A stretch of 64,000 bases of DNA, from the NCBI GenBank assembly GCA_020881915.1, contig JAJFPB010000008.1:2604001-2668000 (forward strand). The letters run 5' to 3'. Positions 1 through 12,113 of the stretch are shown piece after piece (the first letter of the stretch is position 1; each line of letters opens with the position of its first letter). The notes under the pieces were generated by a model that worked only from the letters and a program-made list of their open reading frames with translations, made no database searches and was not told the DNA's origin. The stretch comes from Paramyrothecium sp. XJ0827. Its lineage: Eukaryota > Ascomycota > Sordariomycetes > Hypocreales > Stachybotryaceae. A program made the position numbers and the translations under genes.

Positions 1-808
1 ACCGAAACAAGTCAAGATTGCTCGCATTGATTACGACGATGAAGATACCATTACTTCTGCTTTGGAGGGTCAGGACTTCCTCATCATCACGCTTTCCGTA
101 ACTGCACCTGCAGACACGCACAGCAAACTTGTCAAGGCAGCTGCGAAAGCTGGCGTGCCATACGTCATGCCCAATTCCTATGCACTGAACTTTTACGACA
201 GCGCGAGCATTCGTCAAGATATCCCTGTCACCCAGGTTGTGGTGGAGAGAATCGCAGAGGCTGAGCAGCTTGGACTGAAGTGCGTCACTCTCATTGTCGG
301 GTTCTGGTATGAATACAGTCTCATAACGACGGAGAACATGTTTGGATTCAATCACAAAACCAAGAGTCTCACCATGTTTGATGATGGTAAACAGCGCATC
401 CCAACATCTACATGGCAACAATGTGGCCGTGCAGTGGCTGCTTTGCTTAGCCTGAAGAGAAACCCGGACAACGCGAGCGACGAGTCGACAACGCTTTCCC
501 GATTCGTCGACCGGCCCGCGTTCATCTCCAGCTTCAAAGTCAGCCAACGCGATATGCTCGACAGTGTAGAACGTGTCACTGGGACGGGGGATCAAGATTG
601 GACCATTACCTACCAACCGGCCAAGGCTCGTTATGAAGAAGGGATCGCGGAATTGAGCCAAGGCAAAGAAGAAGGGTTTTACAAGTCCATGTTCTCTCGG
701 GTGTTTTATGCTGCTGGCGACGCCGACTTTGAACCGGACAACGTGCTCTTGGGCTTGCCAGAGGAAGACTTGGACGAGGCAACAGCTAGGGCAATGTCGT
801 GGCTCTGA
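1..808 (+). CDS. NmrA-like / isoflavone-reductase-like NAD(P)-binding protein, 3' part
   Basis: The frame is open from the first bases of the window to a TGA at 806-808, so the 5' end lies outside. About 268 residues are visible. The pattern (an acidic region after a basic stretch, then DFLIITLSV, a KLVKAAAKAGVPYVMPNS block and a NmrA-type C-terminal half) fits the atypical short-chain dehydrogenase NmrA/isoflavone reductase family. Such proteins are cytosolic NAD(P)H-binding enzymes or redox sensors. The dinucleotide-binding GxxGxxG motif expected at the N-terminus is not in the window, so activity cannot be judged. No intron is needed in the visible part. Family assignment is fair; substrate unknown. 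Confidence 0.75.
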   Translation, partial: PKQVKIARIDYDDEDTITSALEGQDFLIITLSVTAPADTHSKLVKAAAKAGVPYVMPNSYALNFYDSASIRQDIPVTQVVVERIAEAEQLGLKCVTLIVGFWYEYSLITTENMFGFNHKTKSLTMFDDGKQRIPTSTWQQCGRAVAALLSLKRNPDNASDESTTLSRFVDRPAFISSFKVSQRDMLDSVERVTGTGDQDWTITYQPAKARYEEGIAELSQGKEEGFYKSMFSRVFYAAGDADFEPDNVLLGLPEEDLDEATARAMSWL

Positions 809-1192
809 TCTTTCGGCACCAATTCATTCACGTATAACCCGCTGTCAAGATCATTCTTATAGTGTCCAAGAATTCAACCGTTAGCAGTAGGCATCTCTAA
901 ATTTGCATTTTTCTGGGAAATGTTGATTTAAATTGAATGCTATGAGCCGAATTTGTCCAGCTTGTGTACCTGTAATGAGTCGCCTTCCCACTTATCCATA
1001 CATTGAAGGTGACCTCAATTTGAGAAATCTAAGTAAGGACATAGATATCATTAACATCGTTTAGTAGGGAGGTCTAATACCCAGAGCCGCAGGGTATTTG
1101 ACTTCTAAATGCTCAACGCTTGGAGTTACATGCTCGATGAACACCGCTCTCTATTTCTCCTATCAATCCACGTCTTCTGTCCGATGCTTGAA
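809..1192. other. intergenic, nothing recognised
   Basis: Space between two convergent genes (NmrA-like on + and the GPI-type protein on -). It presumably holds both 3' UTRs. I see no reading frame, repeat or RNA gene in it. Confidence 0.6.
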
Positions 1193-1765
1193 TCACAACG
1201 CCATGACAGCGCCAAAGAACACTGCAGCCGCCACAGCAGAACCCAGAACACCCGAAGGCCGCGCCGCCGCACCGATGGGCACAGCGCCTGTTGGGACGGG
1301 GAGAGGCTCCTGCACCTGCGTGCTGGTTTGGTTGTTCTGGGTGAAAAGCACAGTTCGAGTAGCCCGGCAGAGTTGTGACGAAAACGTGAGGCTCGCAGTT
1401 TCCGCACCGCAATCGGTCTGCTCGGCGGCCTTGGACTCGATGCCCTCGAACCACTCGGACACCGCTCCGGCGTAGCTGCTGTAGTCCGAGGACAGAGACG
1501 CGGGCGCGGTGATGGTGCAGGCGAAGGGCGTCTCTACCGACGTAACCCAATTGGCAAAGGCTGTGTTGGAAGGTTCTGGGAGCTCCAGGTTCGATATGAC
1601 GGAGGAGATACATATTTGCGCTTTGATCAGGTCACTTTGTTCGTCGCGGCGGCCAACAGTATCCTCGTCCTGGTGCCGGGCGTACTCAAATCCAATTGGT
1701 AGGATTTGGGCGCCGACTGAGGCTACGAGGACGAGACTCGTTGTCAGATGCAGCGGAGTATGCAT
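1193..1765 (-). CDS. small secreted protein with GPI-anchor-type tail
   Basis: A 190-residue single-exon protein starting at an ATG (1763-1765). Residues 1-19 form a signal peptide (MHTPLHLTTSLVLVASVGA). The mature part has four cysteines (FACT, TDCG, SQLCR, plus AQICIS), a threonine/proline-rich stretch, and a C-terminal hydrophobic segment ending GSAVAAAVFFGAVMAL, preceded by small residues, as in GPI-anchored wall or membrane proteins. The layout is like fungal proteins annotated as infection-structure-specific, but I base that on general appearance only. Expected location is the plasma membrane or cell wall. No enzymatic motif is seen. The reverse frames in this interval are shadows. Confidence 0.75.
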   Translation of the reverse strand: MHTPLHLTTSLVLVASVGAQILPIGFEYARHQDEDTVGRRDEQSDLIKAQICISSVISNLELPEPSNTAFANWVTSVETPFACTITAPASLSSDYSSYAGAVSEWFEGIESKAAEQTDCGAETASLTFSSQLCRATRTVLFTQNNQTSTQVQEPLPVPTGAVPIGAAARPSGVLGSAVAAAVFFGAVMAL

Positions 1766-2976
1766 TTTGAGTTTTGTTTTAAAAGATGATGTTGGATTGA
1801 GATGTGATCAAGAAGTGATGGGTCCAGGTCGAGTTTGGAAGTTTTTTGCCGTTTTACGACAAGTGGGCAATGAGGCATGGCCATGCATTTATACCAGGAC
1901 CCCACAATCTTATTGACAACAAGGTCCCCCTTTGCCAAGATATTATCGTTACGTGGGTTAGCATCCAGAAACACCAATGCGGGCATACCCCCCGGCGGTT
2001 CTGTCCAGTGTTAGCCCAATGACCGAGGGCTGGGAATCCAACTGGCATCCCTGGCATTCGTCGACGCCCGGTTCTTGAACGTCAACCCCGGCGACCAAGC
2101 CAGCGCACTCAGCCCTAAGCGATGAGCCATCCAATAGCTTGTTGGCGCCCCTGCATCGCTAGCTCCTTCGAAGCTAGCAATAGCGTCATAGGTCATCCGC
2201 GGAGCGAGAGATGCCTGCCAAAGTCGGGGAAATCATCTGCTGGTGCAAAAGCAAGGTTTAGGGTCGGCAATGATTGGTTGGCGTTTGCTATTTTAGTCTA
2301 CTCAGAACGTCATGGCAGAAGTAGCAGGCATGCAAGAGCAGGGCCACGATACCTCATCTCGCCGAATCGAAGGCTGGCATCATGATGTCGGGGCGGATCA
2401 TGCTACCGGATGCAGAACTTCTTGCAGTTCGATGCCAGCAAGCACATGCCAACATCTACCACTTCTGTCGCTCACGAGAGAGTTGCACCGTGGCCTACGG
2501 TCGCACTTGATTGGTGGAGTGAATCTACCATGTGCTATCAACGATGCGTGGACCATTTTCAACGATACCGACGTCCAGTATGATAAGCTGCTAGTGTATA
2601 TATATTCTCATTTTATTATGGGTGCGCACCCTCTTCGAGACGAGTTCGCACGTAGAAACTCTACGTGGGCTCAGAAGCTTTTGCAATTGTGTGAGACTGG
2701 TAGAAATGACATGATGAATCAATAGATCGCAATGTAAGCTGTCACCAGCACCAACAATTCATATGTAGCTCAATTTCTGTTAGAAGATAGAAACCGTTAA
2801 CTCGTTGCTGCTCTGGCTATCGCACGCATGCCAATTCGTCCCAGGCGAGGAACGTGTGTAGGGTAGGCCAATACCAGGCGAGTTGCAGGATCATGGCCCT
2901 TGTGTCGTGGCGCCGCGCCTCGGTGGCTGAACAGCAATTAGATAAGGCCGTTTATACGCGCATTCGTAACTTCTAT

Positions 2977-3010
2977 GGAACCACGCAAGGAACCACGCAA
3001 GGAACCACGC
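2977..3010. repeat. 12-bp tandem repeat, about 2.8 copies
   Basis: The unit GGAACCACGCAA occurs at 2977-2988 and 2989-3000, and a third copy runs to 3010 before diverging. Copies are identical. It lies in non-coding DNA. Confidence 0.9.
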
Positions 3011-6000
3011 TCATCATAAAAGGGCGAATAGGGGTCCTGAGCTTTCCTTTGTTCAAGGCTTATTTGTTCGTTGCTCGTTCTTCCGGGATGCACGACAGAT
3101 AACTTACAGTACATTCTTTTTGTCCTCCGCTCTCTGCACTTCTCTGAAGCCTCTGGACTTCAGTATCTATGCCCAGATGTATAGAGGATAAGCATCTCTG
3201 ATCGCCTCTCGGAAGCAACAGACCAGGCAAGGCCAGGTGTGACAGCGGAAATTGTTCGACTTGGTTCAACGGACATGCAGGCTTCGCTTTGCAGCTCAGA
3301 CTTCTGACAAGGGAACTGCGCTTGATGTCCTTGGTTGGCCAGAGAAAAAATACAGCCACTCCGGCAGCCAAAACCACGCTCTCGAGCCTCCACAAACTGC
3401 TCCACGTCTCACTAAACGTCGCTCTTCTGAAGCTAGCCACGCGTTCTACATGCTATGTCTAAAAGCTGCTCTTGATCCGTATCTTCCAATCACAGTGTAG
3501 GATGTTGGTCTAGAGCTATCGTCAGACGCTCGCAAAGCTCGTCCGCAGAAGGACCGGTGTAGGCTGTCGTCTCGATTGTCGGATAAGTTATGGGCCTCGT
3601 AATCGGAATGCTACATGCGCAACAGCACGATGGTCAGCAACAAGATTGAATGAGCTAACGTCTGGGCCATGATACCTGCCGGACCAGGTGTCCAGACTTC
3701 AGCGCGGAAGTGGCCCATGCACTTCTTTTCTGCTCCCTCCAGCAAGGAAAAGAATATGGAGCAACTCGGAGGTTGTCTTTCACCACTCTACTGGATCCAT
3801 TCGTGCCTGGATTGGTGCATTCTGTCAGCACCAGCAGCTATTCCCTGCCAGAGGCTACCGTGTTGATCGCCAGGAGATCCTTGGAAATGGGCCAGCTATG
3901 TATCGGAAGGCTTCGGGCATGCCTATTCTGACTTCTGGGCTCGCTGCTCCTCCCTCTACAGCAAGAGTAGCGTCGTACCGCCAACCTCTACGCATGTTAC
4001 TCGGTGGTTCAAAGAAATTGTCGTTTGGCACGGAAGTGTTTCGAACAGGGATGGTTCCCGGCACACGATGGCGCACAGATGGTCGCCAGAGAGTTTCTGC
4101 ATGCTTTTCAAGCCAAGCAGAATACGACGTACAAGCGATTGTGTCATGAAAGCCCACCGAACCTAAAGACTGTCCGCCCTACGGCAACTCCATCTCACAC
4201 TAACATAACTCGCCGTAGCCTATTCGTTGTAGGTGGGAAGCTGTCTGCAGCCGTGCTGTTGGGGGCAACAACCTGGTCGAAGCCTTCGTTGTCATGGCCA
4301 ATATGGCATTTCGCATTAGCTCTCAAACCAGACGACGACCGTTCCGATGCATCCAAGCATTGGAAGGCTGGAGAGTTCGTAAGTCAACTCGCAGGTTCAT
4401 ACTCGAGGTGCCAATTGGAGTTGCTGGTATTGTTTGCCGCCACCAAGAAGGTAACCATCGCGTACACAGACTCGCGCTATCATGGTCGAACTGCTAGGTC
4501 CAGAGCATTGGACGGCCGGGATTCGCATAGCTTGATAGCTGCCGGAGGCTGGGCATCGGAGGCACCGTCGACTACTGGGCAGCCATGGAGCCAAGTAGTG
4601 TGCTGCCTCGGTACGGTCTCAACCCTCAGTCGACAGCCATAAGTGCTCGTGCGAAAGGAGCCAACACCACAAGATCATGACCGTACTGTGTATATCTGCA
4701 TAGGGCGCTTGATAACAGCCACTAGTAGTCCAGTAGTTCTATCTGTTCTGTTGGTTGCATCTTGTTCGAAGCAGGCTTGCTCCACATCGACTGTGCATCT
4801 CGAAGGTAGACTGACGGCACAGCCGAAGCAGTTGAGAAATGAACGAAATTGGGGAGGGGAATTCGCGTTCGGAATTAACCGTCGGTGTTGACTGCAAGGT
4901 TGTCAGGCAGTCTTCGAAGAAATCAGGGGTATCCAGACTGACCGTCATTGTCCTTACGCGGAGGTTTCCGCTCGTGCTTGGAGCACTGGTTTTAATTGAC
5001 CAGGAGGGGAACGAGGTGTCCGTCTCCCAAATGCCAAAGGCAGCGAATCAGCTTGCTGAGGATATGCTGGCAATTTTCAAGCGCAGAGCCGACTGGCCCT
5101 TTGACACCGTCGGCTCGCACCAACTAGGCTTCGCATGGAGATCAGCGGTCGAAGAGGTAAGTAGAGAGTATTCAGGGTCCCCAAGGGCTGTCAGCAGAGG
5201 CTCGCACTCGTCATTTGGCACTCCACACTCGAGTAAACGAGGTGGACGATGGATTGGGGGTTAGGGGCACCGTCAACGGCAACAAAATCGGCCACACACG
5301 TTATCGGTCACCGCGCAGAGATGCCATGGTTCGAGTAGGAGCTGTAGCGCATGTTTTGTCCCTTCTGGTGCCTCAAGTCTCCCGTTGCTAGACGGGTTCG
5401 GACCTGTTGATGCTTGGCGTTGGGGTGTTCATAATCGTGGGGAGGCTGCTTGCTAGTTTAGAACCCACAGGGTTGTTGTAAACGTTGTTCGTGAGTTGCT
5501 GTTCGATAACAGAGGTATGAAGCGGTGGTCATGCCCAGAGTTCCAGCAAGAATACGGGGTTGGTAATCGTATTGCCGTGCATGTTGAAGCAAAAAGCGCG
5601 ATGGGGTTGCGAGGTAGTAAAGCCGGCTAGCATACGCAGATTTACAACAAGACGCACGGCAGCCGTCAGCAATCTTGAGCCTCTCAGGTATCCCTTGAGC
5701 CTAAGGGAGAAGCAGAAAACGACAATCGAAGTGAAAGCAGTTCTGTGCAAGAGGATCTAATGGACTCCTGGTTTTCCAAGAGTGAACCAGCTCCACGGCA
5801 CCTCCTCGACAGGTTGCCTGACTGGTTTTGTTACCGTCTTCAGGGCACAGATCGCCTGAAGACCCCCGCAACGGCCAGTTCTCTGAACGCTTCTTCTCCT
5901 TTGGACTTCTCTTTCAGCCCTTTGTTGCCAACGCCGCGAATTCAGAAATCAACCAGGCCATGCCGAAGAGCGTGAAAACGGCAGGAAAGATGAGTATGGC

Positions 6001-6386
6001 CCCACGACCATTCACTAACGAGCAGCATTGCCAGAAGGAAGATTGGATTCTCCGGACAGCGTCATCCAAACTACCTGTGAGTCAAGTCCCCCAGCGGTAA
6101 GCCACAGCACGGCTGCAGCTGCGTCTTGACTGCCAATGGACACACTCAACCCACCCTCTGTATGTTAACAGGTGCTCCACTGTGTTTTGGAACTACGCGC
6201 TTCCTCCAAGGAAGTCGCGCATCAGGCTCGCGAGGTCTCATATCTGCCTGTAGAAGTACATGGATACTGGCACCCCCCCTCCATGTTCTTCTCGGACAGG
6301 GTGCTCAGCCCGGTGAATGCGTTGGCGCTGGGCAGGGAGACACGGACCATCTAGATGGATGCCTGTTTACCCGCCCACGCTTCTCC

Positions 6387-6472
6387 GGGGATGGGGGCCG
6401 GAAGGGGGGACGTATCAAAAGGGGAAGAGGAGGGGAGGGGGGGCCACAGAGGGTGAAAGGGGGGAGGAATCA
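6387..6472 (+). repeat. G-rich tract with several G-runs
   Basis: The + strand carries at least six runs of four or more G separated by 1-12 bases. This satisfies the general pattern for G-quadruplex-forming DNA. No gene is seen beside it. Confidence 0.6.
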
Positions 6473-8536
6473 CCAGAACAGCTCATGATGGCAGGCCACC
6501 GTGTGATGTGTGTCATGATTGGCCCGCCTTGTCCGTCGCCTTGCGTGATCTTGGCGCTGCCTTCCAGTCATGAGCCGTGAATCAGAAAATTCTGCCGCCA
6601 GCATGCAGCCGCATCACCCTGGAGGGTGTCTGATTCCAGTCGGTGTAGTGGCCAGCCCCCCCAAGACTGTTCTCGAAGTGGCACACGATTTGCTCCAACG
6701 GTTTACAACGATGGTAGCAGTGAACGATTCATCCACAGCGACTTGTTGAACGATTTCGCAGACTCACCTGACTCTGGCAGAAGGGGTGCTGGGCCTTGAA
6801 TCCTCTTATCGTCCCTCTTGGACGACCTCGTGACGGCGGGAACAATGCACTAGTGGATGAAAGCTCGAGTGTTTCCCATTCGAGGCACACGGATGCCAGG
6901 TGAGCAGCCAGACAGCGGAGCTAGCGTATTGGAATGGGTCTGTTGGCGCCGACCCGGGATCCCGTGGTTTCAGCGTACACCGAAGCAGACGACAGGACCA
7001 AGTACCGATACCAAAGGTGAGCCAAGCGTTCCGTGTTCGTGCACTGTATACGCGCTGGCTTGGTCGTCCCGTGGGCATGAACGAGAAACCAGTAACGGTG
7101 CCATTCCAGCGGACATTGGGTGCTCAGGACGAGACTTTGCAGCACAAACCTGCTACCGAAAGCCATTTCTAGGGAGTAAACTACACCAAAGAGCCCTGCT
7201 TGGGGAGGTTTGACTCGGCCGATGTATTCTTTCCAGCTGTCAAAAAGTAGCACTGTTCCAGCTTGTATAGTGTCAAAGTTAAATGCCGCCCCAATGACCA
7301 AGGTGAGCGTTGTGCGCCCCCCCCCCAGCAGACCAGCCTTGTCTGCTGCCTCGCAAACTACCCTGTAGCAAAAGAAGCCATCGCTACGACCATCTTGATG
7401 CATCTGGGGAGCTCGATGAAGCCCAAAGCCCTCCATCTTGCCCAGCACCAGCGTTGAGCGTGAAATTGACGGTCTCTCTGGACGCTGTGTCTTGGGCTCT
7501 TGAGTACTGACATCACCACCACACCCCTTCGGCTTCTCTCGGTTTCACAGCAGGGGCGGTGGAGCTGCACACAATTGTTGGAAGGACTTGCGAGGCGCAG
7601 GCATACCGAGAAGTGGTCAGGTGGCTATACAAAGTTCTATTGTGAACTTTGATGCCACAGTTGGCTGACATTTAAGCACAGAGACACAATGGCCAAGAGG
7701 CAACTAAAATCCTTCAGACCCACCCACGATACTCGTTTTGTCTTCAACGCCGCCATCTACATGCTTAATCTGGTTTCGGTTGCATTCGTGCACGGGGGTT
7801 GTCAAGAGCGTGAGCTCCTCCTCATCTGGGACATTGACGTAACTTGAGTGAACTGAGCTTCATCTAACTAATCCGTTAGTGCCTCCCGCTTATCTCTCCT
7901 CAGCCTGTGGGGCAGAGGCTCACTTATTGGTCTGTTGGCCGTTCCGTCGGCGCTTGAAAGCTTTTCTCCGGTCGTTTCAATTGGTTGCTCAGGGTCACAA
8001 GTACTGTCTCGCCGTAAGTCACGGTCCACAACGAGTCTGATCGTAGACTAGGCCACAATGCGTTAGCCAGATGATGTGATTCAGGCTTTCAGAGTCGCCT
8101 AACCTGGACCCTTGTCCCTCGGCCTCAGGGCATAAGGAGCCCCAGTTTTATGTGCTGTGTTGGTTGCAGACTCAGGCTCCGTGAAGGAGATATAGCCATC
8201 CACGCGCTGCGGTGCGAAGGGGATGACCATTCATCAGTATCAGAAATTTGCTTGACTTTCGATCAGCTCGAATGGTTACTCAATGAGATACTTGCGGCGA
8301 TGCAAACAGTTTATTGTCTGAGGACTGCGACTTGGACGACGACGAGCTTCAACCTCTCTTCGACAACAAAGCACAACAACAAAATCACGGTTCACGAGGA
8401 ACAGCTTTTAGGCCTTTGGGGATCAGAAAAATCCTTGATTCTGCACCTACAGGGAGTTGTCATCTCTTTGTGGACACTGATAAAATCATGACTCTAGTTT
8501 CACCAAGCGAGTTACTGATTCCGCCTCTAACACGAC

Positions 8537-8971
8537 GCCTCCAACACCTTCCTCCGAAACCTCTGCGAGAACATCATCGCTCCTTGCTGTGCATCTGAGA
8601 GGGAGTGCCTGCGCGCCTAGTTCTGCGACAAGACACTGCAGAAGAGGGATTCAGCCGTTGCTGGCTCCAGCAATGGCGCTGCCACCTCGACGGCCAGCAT
8701 TGTCACAACGACGAAAAGTTCCTCACGCACGCGAGAACGCGGCGCAGACCTCGCGAGGAAGGCGCCTGAACTTGTCCAGAACATGGAACACCACTTCCAG
8801 ATCTCCCAGAACGCGGCTGTCGAGTCGAATTTCACATTGTACGACCACTGACGCGACCCCGTTGACCGCGCCTGCGCTTGCTTCGGCAAGAGCATGGTTT
8901 TCGCAAGCAGCGACGGAAATTTCTTCAGTACCAATGGCCGTCTCGGCCGCAAGGTCCTCGAGGTAGCATAG
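8537..8971 (+). pseudogene. decayed coding block, family not identified
   Basis: One forward frame reads like a protein with strong C/G third-position bias for 145 codons, but is broken by TAG at 8618-8620, TGA at 8849-8851 and TAG at 8969-8971. The text includes a cysteine-rich start (RNLCENIIAPCC, then SERECLRA), a serine/threonine/alanine-rich linker, and RKAPELVQNMEHHFQIS. All three stops could come from CAG or CGA by one C-to-T change. The biased codon use shows that this was once translated. Upstream (about 8,320-8,500) a related frame may hold an earlier exon. I do not recognise the family; the cysteines and Ser/Thr linker suggest a secreted or surface protein. Confidence 0.5.
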
Positions 8972-9917
8972 TTTGACGCGTCTAGGTCCATAACACAGTG
9001 GCGGTGATGTGCAAAGTTATGATTGCCGCTCCCCTCCACCACCTCCCGCAGTAGCGACCTCTGAGTTCGACCAACCACCAAGACCGCGAAGCCGACCGAG
9101 AATATTTGTATCAGTCGCATGCGCCGCTCACGCCCCTTGATAGCTCAACAAGATCCATACTGCTGCACGCTCACCGACTCCAGCGGCGCACTGGCCCTGA
9201 GACTCGCCTGCCGACTGACGTTCCATCGAATGGATCAGCAGCCCGGCCTTCTTCGACCCTGTTCGACCCTGTTGCCGAGGCTGGAGGGCATCTGCTTGCT
9301 TTTGATACCACATTGGTGGCTGCCGCGAGTCCTTGCTGCGCAATTTGTCCTCGAATGGCATCAGGGGCGTTCTCAGGACGAAGGAAAAGGGGTATCGCGC
9401 ACACGTGATCGAGATCGCTCAAGGTGCCTGCGTGGTGGACCATTAGTTGAGCATGACGGCACCATTGTCTCTGCACTTTTCGCGAAGATGAACACGGGAA
9501 AACGACAAAGGAGAAAATTACGCGATGACAGGGACCGCCAGGTCTCCACGAACCCCAGCTAGCTGCATAGTCCCGTTCCGAATCCCCACCCCTACGCCGC
9601 GATCCGATCGAACCAATACCTACAGCCTGTATGCCATAAAGTTGGAGGATCACAGAGACTTCATGATCACATTGACTTGTCTTTAAAATGTGGCTGCAGC
9701 TCATCGAGTGTCGCAAATACCGTGTCGAGACTCGTGAGAGGCGCATCGCCAGCGACTCCCTCTTGGCGTCAGGTGTGAGGGAAGCCAGCCGGTGACCCTG
9801 AGCGTGAGAGAAGAGAGATCAATGTCGCCAGTGAGTGGTTGTAATCAACTTGGAGGTGTCGACCGACATCCCATAGGCCTCGGGTTGCGACTCGAACGAG
9901 TGCATATCCGTCTTGCA

Positions 9918-10034
9918 GCCACCGCGGCATTTCCGCTCGGCGCAAAGGATCCCCACGAGCTTAACCTCGCGCTCAACAACAAGCTCGACAACAAGACTTC
10001 TGACAAGTCGTTCTGGGACGACATCTTGCAACGT
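9918..10034 (+). pseudogene. second coding-like block, possibly the same dead gene
   Basis: A 39-codon stretch with clear C/G third-position bias (contains FPLGAKDPHELNLALNNKLD and SFWDDILQ). It is followed in another frame by a hydrophobic segment (NVIIFAVLPWMASYGIAAW). The switch of frame without a good splice site suggests a frameshift. It may be a 3' part of the block at 8,537-8,971, but the link is only by proximity and matching strand. Confidence 0.3.
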
Positions 10035-12093
10035 GATCATTTTCGCCGTCCTCCCCTGGATGGCAAGTTACGGAATCGCCGCATGGGGGACGAACCGACC
10101 GAGTTCGGGAATCCTCCAACATGCAAATCTCGCGACACCGTACCGCTGCAGCAGCGATCACGTTTCAATTTGCGCTGTACATGTACCAGGACTGCAGCCA
10201 AACGCCCCTGATCCCTTGCTCGGTGCCACCCCCAACCAAGATGCAAATCAGCATGCAGTCCACGGGGTGCTACACGTACACCTGCCCGACCCCATCCGTT
10301 GACCAAGCCTTTGGCAAGCCATTCATGCTTTTGGCGTCTCGCCTCAACGGAGGCATGGGCAATTTCTCACACCTGTCGCAATCCATGTTGTCCGAGAAAA
10401 CACGCCCTCAACTGGGAAGAAATTCTCTCCACCCTCTCCCGTGTCCGCCACGATGCCAGGTATATCACAAAAAGCATGAACGGTCCTGAAGCTTGACAGA
10501 GCATCGCAGCCGGATTTATGGCACTCTCGATTTGGAGCCACACAGGGACGATCTTGACGTGGTGAGTGGTAAAAACAGGGACGGCTGACAACATCGAACA
10601 AGATCGGAAAGACAACGGAAAACGATCACAACACCAAACCTTAGTCTGGTCCTAAAAATCTCTTGGTAAGTGCTACAGTAGAGCAACAAATCATGTTCAT
10701 TTAGTCCTGGCTGGATCGGTGTTTGTTTTCGCAACAAGACGCGTCAACTCCGCAGGCCTTGATGCTGCGGCTAGGCCGCCGAACACGAAGCCGCAGGGCT
10801 TTCGCAAGCTTCACGCGAAGCACTTCCTTTTTCTCAGGTAGGTCTCCTCTGACGACGTCTTGACGCATCTCGTAAATCGTCTTGCTTGTGACATGTTACT
10901 CCGTCATATGCACCCGCGACGCTACCCTGGCTGCTTTGTGGGCGAGGGCCGAGATGCATGCAGTTGATTTAAATAGGCTTGAAAGGGGCAGCACTTCGAC
11001 GCCACCCACGTTAGGGGGTAAGGCGAGCTGGCACGCGCTCTGGGCCTCGTCGACTTCGGCCCCCTCCTGAATAAGACTTACCGGTTGAACCTCCCAGCTC
11101 CCAAGGGTGTGTCTGCAACAGACCAACTGTGGGCTTCCCCAGGGGCTGACCTGCCGGGACTGGTTGTGGTCACAGCGAACCTGTACCGCTGCATTTCGTT
11201 CTTGGGGTGCTTCTGGTGGGTGCTCTGCATCGGGAAGCTCAGGGGGAGATCTGACACTTTTACTGCAATGCCACCCACCCGTGGAGGTACACTGAAGTGA
11301 CATGGGCCGAGCATTTTCGTTTGCGTAGCAAATCTTGTAGTGCCAGGAGGGCAAGAGCAATCATCAGGACCAAAATGCGCGTGCTGTGTGACTTGGATGA
11401 TATGTCGAACATAACATCTATACTACACATGTTCTAGCGCAGTTCGGCCAACATGAGGCCAGGAAGCGTTGTACAGCAAAGGACGGCAAGCTTCAGCTCT
11501 CAAGCAGTAACGGGATTCAGTTACAAGGCTTCAACTACTGCTCTGGAAGGTGGAGCGCCACCACCAAGGTAAGACAGGCAATGCTTACCGTACAAAGATA
11601 ACTCCTGCGCCGCTCGACGGGTGACCGGTTTCCTTCTGATCCACATGGCTTTGTCCACCGAGCCAAGGATGTGGTGGGGTATCGCTGTTTTGTCCGTAAG
11701 CCCCTTTCGTCGAAGCTGATGGAAAAGAAAGGCGCGCAGCAGGCCAGTTTGTCCTATCTTGGACCCATGGGTCTCGCAACGCCTTCGAGGATGCCCTTAT
11801 ACACGCAGCACATTGCTGATATTTGACGTAAAACTTCGCATGTAGACCTGGTACTGCAAATTAGTAGTCCGTCCCCGTGGTCAGCGGACCAATGGCGGGA
11901 GAGATGACATGTTGCTTGTGGAATAGTGCTACAGACCACCCCCCCTCCTCCCTACTCCCGCGCATATGAGCACGGACAAAGCACTATGGCGGTCCCACTT
12001 CACTACACAATCTTTATTCCTTCTCAAGCCTTCACATCCGCGCGAGCACCCTGGACTTACCGGATTCTTTGCGTAAACAGAGTCTCTTCGAGA

Positions 12094-12113
12094 GGGCTGG
12101 GCTGGGCTGGGCT
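12094..12113. repeat. (GGGCT)4
   Basis: Four perfect copies of GGGCT in non-coding DNA. Confidence 0.9.

Noticed and set aside
4839..5264. A 141-codon + frame in the gene desert
   Set aside because: No third-position bias, no recognised motif, and no consistent introns at either end.
6921..7448. A 175-codon minus-strand frame with some hydrophobic stretches
   Set aside because: Composition is unlike neighbouring genes, no family text, and no splice structure extends it.
9171..9746. A 191-codon minus frame
   Set aside because: Arg/Ser/Cys-rich chance frame lying over weak + strand coding remnants.
8314..10489. Idea that the decayed region is a secreted GH18 or killer-type chitinase
   Set aside because: A few short words seemed reminiscent, but none is a diagnostic motif and the frame breaks too often. 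Left as unidentified.
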